From contig CBDAPL010000001.1 of NCBI GenBank assembly GCA_965198495.1, positions 2,728,001 through 2,792,000 on the forward strand: a stretch of DNA of 64,000 nucleotides, read 5' to 3'. The notes below the pieces were generated by a model. The model did no database searches. It was not told the DNA's origin and saw only the letters and a program-made list of their open reading frames with translations. The stretch comes from RH-AL1 sp965198495 (GTDB taxonomy: Bacteria; Pseudomonadota; Alphaproteobacteria; Rhizobiales; Beijerinckiaceae). The translations under genes were made by a program, and so were the position numbers. This document shows, piece after piece, positions 1-8,381 of the stretch (position 1 is its first letter; every line of letters starts with the position of its first letter).

Positions 1-2479
1 CGGCCCGTCGGTAGCCAGTCTGGCTCCTTCGTTCGGCCGTGGTGCGATGACCAATACCTGGATGGACCTCAAGTCCGCCGACCTGGTAATTGTCATGGGC
101 GGGAATCCTGCCGAAGCGCATCCGTGCGGCTTCAAATGGGTTGTCGAAGCCAAGGCGCACAACAATGCCAAGCTCGTCGTGATCGATCCGCGTTTCACGC
201 GGACGGCGTCGGTCGCTGATTTCTACTGCCCCATCCGTCAGGGATCGGACATTGCTTTCCTTTCCGGCGTGATCAAGTACCTGCTCGACAACGATAAGAT
301 CCAGCATGAGTACGTGAAGAACTTCTCGAACGCGTCATACCTCGTCAAGGACGGTTACGAGTACAAGGACGGCCTGTTCTCCGGTTATGACGAGGGGAAA
401 CGCGATTACGACAAGTCGACCTGGGAGTACCAGATTGGCGAGGATGGTTTCGCGAAGGTCGACGAGACGCTGCGGGATCCGCGTTGCGTGATCAACGTGC
501 TCCACGAGCATGTGAAGATGTTCACGCCGGAATTCGTGGAGCGGATCACGGGGTCGCCGAAGGACAAGTTTCTTAAAATCTGCGCAATGATCGCCGAAAC
601 GTCAGCGCCCAATAAAGCAATGACGTCGCTTTACGCACTCGGCTGGACGCAGCACTCTTACGGCTCTCAGAACATCCGCACGATGTGCATCGTGCAGACG
701 TTGCTTGGCAACATCGGCATTCGCGGCGGTGGCATGAATGCTCTTCGTGGGCATTCGAACATTCAGGGCTTGACCGACCTCGGCCTGCTCTCGAACACGA
801 TGCCAGGGTACCTGTCGCTGCCTGTGGACCAGGAGGTCGACTATCCGACCTATATGAAGAAGCGCCAGTTCAAGCCGTTGCGCGCCAATCAGGTCAGCTA
901 TTGGCAAAACTACCCCAAGTTTTACGCCTCGCTGCAGAAGGCGATGTTCGGCAAGGCCGCAACGCCCGAGAACAACTTCGCCTATGATTGGCTACCGAAA
1001 CTCGACATGTCCTACGACGTGCTCAAAGCGTTCGAGTCAATGCATCAGGGCCATATGACCGGCTACATCTGCCAGGGTTTCAACCCGTTGATGTCGATAC
1101 CCGATAAGAACAAGGTTCGCGCCTCGCTCGCGAAGCTGAAGTTTCTGATTACGATGGATCCGCTCGAGACCGAGACAGCGCATTTCTTCGAGGATCATGG
1201 CGAATACAACCCGATCGATCCTTCTAAGGTCATGACGGAAGTCATCAAGCTTCCAACGACCTGCTTCGCCGAGGACGAGGGCTCCCTGTCGAATTCAAGC
1301 CGATGGTTGCAATGGCATACGCCTTCGCAGGACGCGCCTTGGGAAACCAGATCCGACATCGATATCCTGGCCGGCATCTTCACCAGAATACGGACGATGT
1401 ACGAGAAGGAGGGCGGGACGTTCGGCGATCCGATCGTCAATACCTATTGGCCCTACCTCGACGCTGAGAGCCCGACGCCGGACGAACTCGCCAAGGAGCT
1501 TAACGGATATACGCTGGCGCCGATAAAGGATCCGCTCGATCCCACGCGGACCATTGCCGCCGGCAAGCAGCTCGACGGCTTCGGCCAGCTTACGGACGAC
1601 GGCTCGACGCTGAGCGGCTGCTGGATCTATTCCGGCTGCTACACCGAGAAGGGCAACATCATGGCCCAGCGGCAGACGGCAGACCCCGGCAGTGCTGGGA
1701 TCGCGCCGGGCTGGGCTTTTGCTTGGCCCGCCAACCGCCGTATTCTCTACAACCGCGCTTCGGCTGACGTGAACGGTAAACCGTGGGACGAGAACCGCAA
1801 ACTCATCGAGTGGAACGGTTCGAAATGGATCGGTTTCGACGTGCCTGACTATGGTCTGACCCTTGCGCCAAGCAAGGGAGCCGGACCCTTCATTCTGACG
1901 GAAGAAGGGCAAGCGAGACTGTGGTGCCGTTCGCTGATGCGTGATGGGCCGTTCCCGGCTCATTACGAGCCGTTCGAGTCGCCGATGGTGAACCTGGTCG
2001 CGCCGAAGATTCGCGGAAATCCGGCCACGCGTGTCTTCAAGGATGATTGGGAGCGATTCGGTACCGCGGCGGAGTTCCCCTACGCGGCGACGACCTACCG
2101 TCTGACCGAACACTTTCACTACTGGACCAAGCATGCGTTGATCAACGCCATTCTCCAACCGGAGTTTTTCGTCGAGATCGGCGAGGTGCTTGCCAACGAG
2201 AAGGGTATCAGCAAGGGCGATTGGGTTCGTGTCTGGTCGAAGCGTGGCTCGGTCAAGGCCAAGGCGGTCGTCACAAAGCGGATCAAGCCGCTGATGTGCG
2301 ACAGCAAACCGGTCCACGTGATCGGCGTGCCCATCCACTGGGGGTTCATCGGCCAGGCGATGACGGGTTACGGCGCCAACACGCTCACTCCCTTCGTCGG
2401 CGACGCCAACACCAACACGCCCGAGTTCAAGGCATTTCTCGTCAATGTCGAGCGCACAGACGCGCCGGCGATCGCCTAG
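1..2479 (+). CDS. fdoG: Formate dehydrogenase (membrane-bound, N/O type) alpha subunit, 5' end outside the window
   Basis: Catalytic molybdopterin subunit that oxidises formate to CO2 in the periplasm and passes electrons to the FeS beta subunit. The frame is open from base 2, so the gene enters from the left; about 825 codons are visible against about 1015 residues for E. coli FdnG. The first residues, GPSVASLAPSFGRGAMTN, match the segment that directly follows the active-site Sec-His pair of FdnG/FdoG. Base 1 is therefore the third base of the His codon and the Sec/Cys codon lies 2-4 bases outside. A SECIS-like hairpin at 10-27 argues for Sec. The TAT signal and N-terminal FeS cluster region are off-window. 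The stop is followed 11 bases later by fdoH. Confidence 0.95.
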   Translation, partial: GPSVASLAPSFGRGAMTNTWMDLKSADLVIVMGGNPAEAHPCGFKWVVEAKAHNNAKLVVIDPRFTRTASVADFYCPIRQGSDIAFLSGVIKYLLDNDKIQHEYVKNFSNASYLVKDGYEYKDGLFSGYDEGKRDYDKSTWEYQIGEDGFAKVDETLRDPRCVINVLHEHVKMFTPEFVERITGSPKDKFLKICAMIAETSAPNKAMTSLYALGWTQHSYGSQNIRTMCIVQTLLGNIGIRGGGMNALRGHSNIQGLTDLGLLSNTMPGYLSLPVDQEVDYPTYMKKRQFKPLRANQVSYWQNYPKFYASLQKAMFGKAATPENNFAYDWLPKLDMSYDVLKAFESMHQGHMTGYICQGFNPLMSIPDKNKVRASLAKLKFLITMDPLETETAHFFEDHGEYNPIDPSKVMTEVIKLPTTCFAEDEGSLSNSSRWLQWHTPSQDAPWETRSDIDILAGIFTRIRTMYEKEGGTFGDPIVNTYWPYLDAESPTPDELAKELNGYTLAPIKDPLDPTRTIAAGKQLDGFGQLTDDGSTLSGCWIYSGCYTEKGNIMAQRQTADPGSAGIAPGWAFAWPANRRILYNRASADVNGKPWDENRKLIEWNGSKWIGFDVPDYGLTLAPSKGAGPFILTEEGQARLWCRSLMRDGPFPAHYEPFESPMVNLVAPKIRGNPATRVFKDDWERFGTAAEFPYAATTYRLTEHFHYWTKHALINAILQPEFFVEIGEVLANEKGISKGDWVRVWSKRGSVKAKAVVTKRIKPLMCDSKPVHVIGVPIHWGFIGQAMTGYGANTLTPFVGDANTNTPEFKAFLVNVERTDAPAIA
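10..27 (+). other. Bacterial SECIS minihelix in fdoG
   Basis: The sequence GGTAGCCAGTCTGGCTCC folds as GG, bulged U, AGCC stem, AGUCU loop, GGCU stem, CC. This is the architecture SelB recognises: a bulged U and an apical loop with a GUCU core. Compared with the E. coli fdnG element as I recall it, the loop is the same and the closing A-U pair is replaced by C-G, a compensatory change. If a CA precedes base 1 to complete the His codon, the helix starts 11 bases after the UGA, the spacing in E. coli fdhF and fdnG. The UGA itself is not in the window, so this is inferred. Confidence 0.75.
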
Positions 2480-2490
2480 AGGAGGGATCA

Positions 2491-3408
2491 ATGGCCGATT
2501 ATCAATCCCTTGATATCCGTCGGCGCTCGGCATCCACCGAGCAGCCGCCGACCGTGCGCGATGTCGTCGAGGTTGCGAAGCTCATCGACGTGTCCAAATG
2601 CATCGGCTGCAAGGCATGTCAGGCTGCTTGCATGGAGTGGAACGATCTGCGTCAACCGATTCAGATCAACCACGGCAACTACACGAACCCGGAGGATCTC
2701 TCTCCGGCCGTATGGACGCTGATGCGCTTCACCGAATACGAGGATCCCGATGGGAATCTCGAATGGCTGATCCGCAAGGACGGCTGCATGCACTGCTCAG
2801 ATCCGGGCTGCCTGAAGGCTTGTCCGTCGCCTGGCGCGATTGTCCAATACGAGAACGGAATCGTTGATTTCATCTCCGAAAATTGCATTGGCTGCACGTA
2901 CTGCATCAAGGGCTGCCCCTTCAATATTCCACGCATCAGCAAGGTGGACCATAAGGTCTATAAGTGCTCGCTATGCGTCGACCGCGTGTCCGTCGGTCAA
3001 GCACCCGCCTGCGCCAAGAGCTGCCCAACCGCAGCCATCACCTTCGGCACCAAAGCAGACATGATTACGCTCGCCAAAAGCAGGATCGTCGACCTGAACT
3101 CCCGTGGCTTCGCGCACGCCGGTTTGTACGATCCGCCGGGCGTCGGCGGCACACACGTGATGTACGTCCTGCACCACGCCGACAAGCCGTCGCTCTACGC
3201 CAACCTGCCGGACCATCCAAAGATCTCTCCGATCGTTCAACTTTGGAAGGGCGGCTTCAAGGCGGTTGGCCTCGCCGGTCTCGCGCTGGCGGCAGTGGGC
3301 AGTTTCTTCCATTATGTGGCGGCAGGTCCGGACGAAGTGGCGAAGGCTGACGAGACGGACGCCTTTGGCCTGGCGCATGGTGAAGAGCCTCCGAAGAGAG
3401 ATCATTGA
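2491..3408 (+). CDS. fdoH: Formate dehydrogenase FeS beta subunit
   Basis: Electron-transfer subunit, 305 residues, linking the periplasmic FdoG to the cytochrome b subunit. Sixteen cysteines fall into four ferredoxin-type groups: C37/C40/C43/C47, C99/C102/C107/C111, C132/C135/C138/C142 and C159/C162/C174/C178, enough for four [4Fe-4S] clusters. A hydrophobic helix near residues 255-275 is the membrane anchor typical of FdnH/FdoH. The ATG at 2491 has a strong GGAGG site just upstream; a longer in-frame reading from 2047 overlaps fdoG and is not credible. The stop overlaps the fdoI start by one base (TGATG). Confidence 0.96.
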   Translation: MADYQSLDIRRRSASTEQPPTVRDVVEVAKLIDVSKCIGCKACQAACMEWNDLRQPIQINHGNYTNPEDLSPAVWTLMRFTEYEDPDGNLEWLIRKDGCMHCSDPGCLKACPSPGAIVQYENGIVDFISENCIGCTYCIKGCPFNIPRISKVDHKVYKCSLCVDRVSVGQAPACAKSCPTAAITFGTKADMITLAKSRIVDLNSRGFAHAGLYDPPGVGGTHVMYVLHHADKPSLYANLPDHPKISPIVQLWKGGFKAVGLAGLALAAVGSFFHYVAAGPDEVAKADETDAFGLAHGEEPPKRDH

Positions 3409-4151
3409 TGAAGACAGATGCTCAGATGCATCGCGAGGTGCACGACGTCGCCGACGAGACCATCGTCTATGTCGATCGCTACAACGCCACCCAGCGCATC
3501 AATCATTGGATAACGGCGGCGCTGTTCACGTTGCTGACGCTAAGCGGTTTGTCGCTGTTCCACCCGAGCCTCTTCTTTCTCACCAACCTTTTCGGGGGCG
3601 GTCAGGACACACGCGCCATTCATCCTTGGTTTGGGGTGTTTCTTTTTCTCAGCTTTCTCATCCTTTTCGTCAGATTTTTTCGTATGAATCTACCGAACAG
3701 GGACGATTTGAATTGGTCGCGCCGCATCACAGACGTGATGACAAATCGGCATGACCGGCTACCGGAACTCGGCAAATACAATGCCGGGCAGAAGATGGTA
3801 TTTTGGGGCCAGTCGGCCCTGATCACCATCATGTTCGTATCGGGCATCGTTATCTGGGACCAGTACTTCGGCACTTACACAATTACCGAGACGAAAAGAT
3901 GGGCGCTTGCGGCGCACTCCGCTGCGGCTCTCATCGCGATCCTTATAATCATCGTGCACATATATGCCGGTATTTGGATCAAAGGGACCAGCCGCGCCAT
4001 GATGCGCGGTACGGTCACTGGCGGATGGGCCTACCGCCATCACCGTAAATGGCTACGCAAGCTCACGAGCGACAATCAGCCTGACGGCGCTACGGCCAAT
4101 CGCGACAAGGCTCAGCCGTCGGATGGCACAGCGCGCCACGCCGCCGAATAG
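3408..4151 (+). CDS. fdoI: Formate dehydrogenase cytochrome b556 gamma subunit
   Basis: Integral membrane di-haem cytochrome b of 247 residues that passes electrons from FdoH to quinone. It has four hydrophobic segments. Histidines suited to haem ligation occur at QRINHWITA near the start, in the IHPWFG segment, and in AAHSAAALIAIL and IIIVHIYAG near the end, as in FdnI/FdoI. The ATG at 3408 shares a base with the fdoH stop; a TTG one codon earlier is also possible. The C-terminal tail of about 40 residues is hydrophilic and low in similarity. fdhE follows after 53 bases. Confidence 0.95.
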   Translation: MKTDAQMHREVHDVADETIVYVDRYNATQRINHWITAALFTLLTLSGLSLFHPSLFFLTNLFGGGQDTRAIHPWFGVFLFLSFLILFVRFFRMNLPNRDDLNWSRRITDVMTNRHDRLPELGKYNAGQKMVFWGQSALITIMFVSGIVIWDQYFGTYTITETKRWALAAHSAAALIAILIIIVHIYAGIWIKGTSRAMMRGTVTGGWAYRHHRKWLRKLTSDNQPDGATANRDKAQPSDGTARHAAE

Positions 4152-4204
4152 ATCGACATCGAAGGGGTGGCGCGACCTTCTCTTGATTACGCCGGAATGT
4201 GTAA

Positions 4205-5112
4205 ATGGCGACAATCGGCGGAATTGATCCTAGCTTTACGGGACATACGACGGGCGGCGACCCTCCCTACGTCAGGCTTCCGGACCCAAGAAGGCTTTTT
4301 GCCAAGCGCGCGGCGCGCCTTGCCGTCGTGGCTGCGGGCAGCGCGATCGAGGACTACCTCGCATTTCTCGCCGCGCTCTCCATCGCGCAGGATAACTTGC
4401 GAATGCGACGCCATCCCCGCCGCTCGCGAACGGCATCAGCATCGCTTTGCTCAACGGGCTTCCGCCGCTGGGTCGCGATCTCGCCGCCGAGCGAGGAGCG
4501 ACCGTTGCACTCGACATGCTGCTCGCCGAACTCGGCGTGCAGCCTCTCGCGGCAGGGCCGCTTGATGTCGTTCGCAGCCTTGCCGCTCGAAGCCCGCGAG
4601 AACGCGAACGGATGATCCAGGCGGTCGCCGACGGCATGTTCGAGGTCGAGCGCCTCGCCGAAGGCGCACTTGTCGCCGCCGCTCTTCAAGTCTGGTATGC
4701 GCTTCACGCCACCCAACTCGACGCGCCGAGTCTGCGCAATATCGGCGAAACGATCTGTCCCTGCTGCGGGGGCGCACCTTCCTCGAGCACTGTTGTCGAG
4801 TGGCCCGATGCGCAAGGAAACCGTTATCTTGCCTGTTCGCTCTGTTGCGCGATGTGGAATCATGTTCGCGTCAAGTGTACCGCGTGTGGCGCCACGAAGG
4901 GCATCTCATATCGTTCGGTCGAGGGCAGCAGCGGCGACATTGCGGCTGAGGTCTGCGAGACCTGTCGTGGCTATGCCAAGCACATGGTTCAGTCCAAGAA
5001 CGGCCTTCTCGATCCGGTCGCCGACGATGTCGCCTCCTACGGGCTTGACATCATGTTGCGCGAGGATGGATGGCGGCGCTCGGGCCTTAACCCCTTCCTC
5101 ATTCTGAGCTGA
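4205..5112 (+). pseudogene. fdhE: Formate dehydrogenase accessory protein FdhE, reading frame broken by a frameshift
   Basis: FdhE is a rubredoxin-like cytoplasmic protein needed for maturation of respiratory formate dehydrogenases. The N-terminal part (ATG 4205, PDPRRLFAKRAARL... DYLAFLAALSIAQ) is in one frame, while the rest (LANGISIALLNGLPPLGRD onward) is in the frame one base earlier. That second frame has a TAA at 4393-4395, so the shift lies between about 4396 and 4447; a CCCC run at 4413-4416 is a possible site. The C-terminal part is intact and holds the four Cys pairs CPCC, CSLC, CTAC and CETC. A TTG at 4447 could start a truncated 221-residue product. It may be a real lesion or a sequencing error. 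The stop overlaps the next ATG (TGATG). Confidence 0.85.
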
Positions 5113-5915
5113 TGAGGCGCGTTCTTGCCCGTCTGTTCCAACGGGGCCACAACGCGCGCGATCCGCTGCTCGAGGCGCGCGCGTTCGCCGATGCTGAGGA
5201 CTATGGAGCGGCTCTCGCGATATGGGGCCCGCTCGCACAAGCCGGCATCGCCCGTGCTCAGAACAATGTCGGCGCCTGCTTCGCCTATGGTCGCGGCGTG
5301 GCGGTCGATCATGCGCTTGCGCTGCGCTGGCTGACATTGGCGGCTGGGGCCGGCGATCCACTTGGCCAGCGTAACCTCGGCAGCCTCTACTTCGAGGGAC
5401 TGGGTGTCGCTCGCGATTACGGGGCTGCGGCCAAGTGGTTCCGCGCCGCGGCCGAGCAGGACGACGGCGAGGCGCAGGATATGTTGAGCTGGATGCTGCT
5501 CGATGGCGAGATGCTGCCGCAGGAACCCGTCGAGGCACGCCGCTGGGCGGAAGCCGCCGCGAAAAAGGGCTACGCCGGGGCGGCGACACGCCTCGGCACA
5601 ATCCTTTACAACGCGTTAGGCTGCGCGCGCGACGCAAGCGGCGCCGTTTTCTGGTGGCGGCGCGCGAGCGACGGCGGCGACGGTGATGGCGCCGCTATGC
5701 TCGGCGCCGCCTATCATCTTGGCCAAGGTATCGCGGCAAACCAAACCGAAGCTTTGTACTATCTGTCTCTCGCCAGCCGGCGTGGCAGCCTGCTTGCCGC
5801 TCGTTTCCTGCCGACCGTGCGCGCGGTCCTGCCTGCCGAAGCGATCGAAGCCAATGAAGTGCGGATCGTGCGGGCCTCGAGAGATCGAGAAGTCGTGCAG
5901 CCCGCCGCGGTATGA
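5112..5915 (+). CDS. Sel1-repeat (tetratricopeptide-like) protein between fdhE and selB
   Basis: A 267-residue protein made of about five Sel1-like repeats of roughly 36 residues, with the usual A..LG..Y..G.GV..D...A..W...AA.. pattern from residue 50 to 240. There is no signal peptide or membrane segment, so it is probably cytoplasmic and a protein-interaction scaffold. The ATG shares a base with the fdhE stop, and the stop overlaps the selB start (ATGA), so it is translated as part of the formate dehydrogenase/selenocysteine operon. Its place, where selA is usual in related operons, suggests a role linked to formate dehydrogenase biogenesis; this is inference from position only. Confidence 0.85.
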   Translation: MRRVLARLFQRGHNARDPLLEARAFADAEDYGAALAIWGPLAQAGIARAQNNVGACFAYGRGVAVDHALALRWLTLAAGAGDPLGQRNLGSLYFEGLGVARDYGAAAKWFRAAAEQDDGEAQDMLSWMLLDGEMLPQEPVEARRWAEAAAKKGYAGAATRLGTILYNALGCARDASGAVFWWRRASDGGDGDGAAMLGAAYHLGQGIAANQTEALYYLSLASRRGSLLAARFLPTVRAVLPAEAIEANEVRIVRASRDREVVQPAAV

Positions 5916-7885
5916 TCGTCGGCACGGCCGGCCATGTGGATCACGGAAAGTCCTCGCTCGTGCGAGCCCTGACCGGTATCGACACCGACCGGCTCAAGGC
6001 GGAAAAAGCGCGCGGCATCACGATTGATCTCGGTTTCGCCTACATGCCCGGCACAGCCGGCGATACGATCGGCTTCGTCGACGTTCCGGGGCATGAAAGG
6101 TTCGTGCGCACCATGGTCGCCGGCGCGGCTGGGATCGATTTCGCCCTACTCGTCGTCGCCGGCGACGACGGGCCGATGGCGCAGACCCGCGAACACCTGG
6201 AGATTCTTGATCTGCTCGACCTTTCGCGGGGTCTCATTGCAATTACGAAAAGTGACCGCATCGACGAAGCGCGCCGTACGGCGGTCGCGCGCGAGATTGC
6301 CGAAGCGGTTGCGGGATCGACACTGGCGAAGGCGGAAATGCTCTTTGTCTCCTCCGTGACCGAAGAAGGCATCGAGACTCTACGCGCCAAGTTGCGGGCG
6401 GCGGCGCTGGCTCGGACCGAGCGTGACCTCGACGGAATTTTTCGGATGTCGGTGGACCGGGCGTTCACGCTTGATGGGGTCGGCACGGTCGTGACCGGTA
6501 CAGCGCTCGCCGGATGTATCCGGACCGGCGACGAGGTCACGGTGCTACCGCTTGGCCGCAAGGCTCGCGTGCGCTCGTTGCATGCTCAAAACCACGAGAC
6601 GGCACAGGGCCTTGCCGGAGAGCGTTGCGCACTTGCTTTAAGCGGTGGCGGGCTTGGTAAAGACGATGTTCCGCGCGGCACGTGGATTTGCGGAGAGAAA
6701 GAAGCCGGACAGACGTCGCGCTTCGATGCGGAAACCCGCCTGCTCGCTGGCGTCACCCGAACGCTCGGCCAATTCACGCCCGTCCATCTCCATTGCGGCG
6801 CCAGCGATGTCGGCGCGCGCGTGACCGTGCTTGCCGACCAGCCTTTGCGGCCGGGCACGACCGGTCTGGCGCAGATCCTTCTCGATCGTCCTTTACCGCT
6901 GCGGCGCGGCGACCGCTTCGTGCTGCGCGATCAAAGCGCACAGCACACGATCGGTGGCGGCAGGGTGCTCGAGCCCCGCGCTCCGCTTCGCCGGCGGCGT
7001 GGACCAGAGCGGCTCGCGCGTCTCGATGCGTTGCGAGCTTTCGATCACGCACGATCGCTGAAGCGTCTGCTGGCGCTCGCACCGGGCTTTGAGGATATGA
7101 CAGCCTTCTCGGCGGACGGCGGCCTTACGGACGGCCAAGCGCTCTCGCTGCGAGCCGATCTCGATCTCGCGGCGCTGAAGGTAGGAACAGCAACTTTCGT
7201 TTACATGCCTTCACGCTGGACCGATCTCGTCGCGGAGATCGCCACAACGCTTGCGGCATTTCACGCGGAAAACCCCGAACTGCCCGGGATCGCTGGCGAA
7301 CGACTACGCCTGATGTTGTTACCACCGCTGCCGAAGCCTCTTTTCGTGGCGATATGCGACCGGCTGGTGGCCGAGAAACGGCTCAGTATCCAAGGACACT
7401 GGATCAAGTTGCCTGGCCATGTGGCTCAGCTCAGCGCGGAAGACCGCGTGCTCGAAGCCAAGATGAGGCCGCTGATCGCCGCGCAGCGGTTCCGACCTCC
7501 ACGCGTCCGCGATATCGGCACCGAGCTTACCGTGCCCGAAACAATCGTTCGGCGAACGTGCAAGGCACTCGTCCAGACTGGTGCCTTCATGGAGTTGGCA
7601 CATGATCAGTTCTTTTTGAGAGAAACCGTAGTCGAGATGGCTCATATCGCTGACGATCTCGCCAGAACGAGTCCGACGAACCACTTCACCGCCGCCGAAT
7701 TTCGCGACCGGGTAAACAACGGCCGCAAGGTGGCCATCCAGATCCTGGAAATCTTCGACCGGCACGGCTTGACCCGCCGCGACGGCGACTTGCGGCGCGT
7801 TATCAAGGCGCCCGAATTGATTTTCGGTGGTGCGAGCGATCAAGCGGAGGAGCCCGTGCGAACGACGGGGGAGGATCGGAGATGA
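5912..7885 (+). CDS. selB: Selenocysteine-specific elongation factor SelB
   Basis: Delivers selenocysteyl-tRNA(Sec) to UGA codons that carry a SECIS hairpin. The 657-residue protein begins with a GTPase domain with GTAGHVDHGKSS (P-loop), a G2 region with GITIDLGFAY, DVPGHERF (G3) and TKSD (G4). EF-Tu-like beta-barrel domains follow, then C-terminal winged-helix repeats (about residues 430-640) that bind SECIS RNA. This domain order and length separate SelB from EF-Tu and IF2. It sits downstream of fdoGHI and fdhE, fitting a selenoprotein FdoG. The ATG overlaps the preceding stop by four bases, and its own stop overlaps the next gene by four. Confidence 0.97.
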   Translation: MIVGTAGHVDHGKSSLVRALTGIDTDRLKAEKARGITIDLGFAYMPGTAGDTIGFVDVPGHERFVRTMVAGAAGIDFALLVVAGDDGPMAQTREHLEILDLLDLSRGLIAITKSDRIDEARRTAVAREIAEAVAGSTLAKAEMLFVSSVTEEGIETLRAKLRAAALARTERDLDGIFRMSVDRAFTLDGVGTVVTGTALAGCIRTGDEVTVLPLGRKARVRSLHAQNHETAQGLAGERCALALSGGGLGKDDVPRGTWICGEKEAGQTSRFDAETRLLAGVTRTLGQFTPVHLHCGASDVGARVTVLADQPLRPGTTGLAQILLDRPLPLRRGDRFVLRDQSAQHTIGGGRVLEPRAPLRRRRGPERLARLDALRAFDHARSLKRLLALAPGFEDMTAFSADGGLTDGQALSLRADLDLAALKVGTATFVYMPSRWTDLVAEIATTLAAFHAENPELPGIAGERLRLMLLPPLPKPLFVAICDRLVAEKRLSIQGHWIKLPGHVAQLSAEDRVLEAKMRPLIAAQRFRPPRVRDIGTELTVPETIVRRTCKALVQTGAFMELAHDQFFLRETVVEMAHIADDLARTSPTNHFTAAEFRDRVNNGRKVAIQILEIFDRHGLTRRDGDLRRVIKAPELIFGGASDQAEEPVRTTGEDRR

Positions 7886-8256
7886 TGTTGACGGCGTTCG
7901 ATGCCTGGCTGGCGTCCACCCTCGATCACGAGGGTCCGTTCACGATGTTCCTGATCTTGATGGCGGAAGAACCGACGACCATCGTACCAATTCATTCAAG
8001 CTACGTGCACGTCATCGGGCCTGACGTAAGGTGGGACGAGCTTGCGAGCCTGATCAGCGAAACCGATGCCGATTGGCACAGCGTTGCAACCTTTGCGGCT
8101 AAAGCATCAATCGGCGGCCCGATGCCGGACGTAGAGGCGCGTCGGCGTCTCGCTTCGCTGCAAGCCGCTGTCATCAAGGATCGATTGACCATTCGAAAGG
8201 GCGAGCTGTTCGATCGCCTCGGGCGCAGATTGGAGTTGTCGCCACTCTCCAACTAA
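7882..8256 (+). CDS. Small protein of unknown function, coupled to selB
   Basis: A 124-residue soluble protein whose ATG overlaps the selB stop (ATGA), so it is probably co-translated as the last gene of the operon. I do not recognise a domain. It has an N-terminal half rich in hydrophobic residues (FDAWLASTL, FTMFLILMAE), a central stretch with VRWDELASLI and DADWHSVATF, and a charged helical C-terminus. There are no Cys residues or nucleotide-binding motifs. Its tight linkage suggests a role with formate dehydrogenase or selenocysteine insertion, but nothing in the sequence shows this directly. Confidence 0.75.
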   Translation: MMLTAFDAWLASTLDHEGPFTMFLILMAEEPTTIVPIHSSYVHVIGPDVRWDELASLISETDADWHSVATFAAKASIGGPMPDVEARRRLASLQAAVIKDRLTIRKGELFDRLGRRLELSPLSN

Positions 8257-8381
8257 ATTGTGCGGGTGTCGTAGACACTTACTTTCAAGCACTTGTAACC
8301 AGCGGATCGGGCGCTTCTCCGATTTGACACAGACATGTTATTTGCTCGGCAGGATCGGCATTCGTTCCGAAGGAGACCTGT

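Noticed and set aside
1295..2533. A 412-codon minus-strand frame opposite fdoG
   Set aside because: Antisense of a conserved enzyme, Arg-rich with no family pattern; a GC-driven shadow.
8257..8381. Possible selC tRNA gene downstream of the Sec operon
   Set aside because: No acceptor stem, long variable arm or TCA anticodon arm could be built from these 125 bases.
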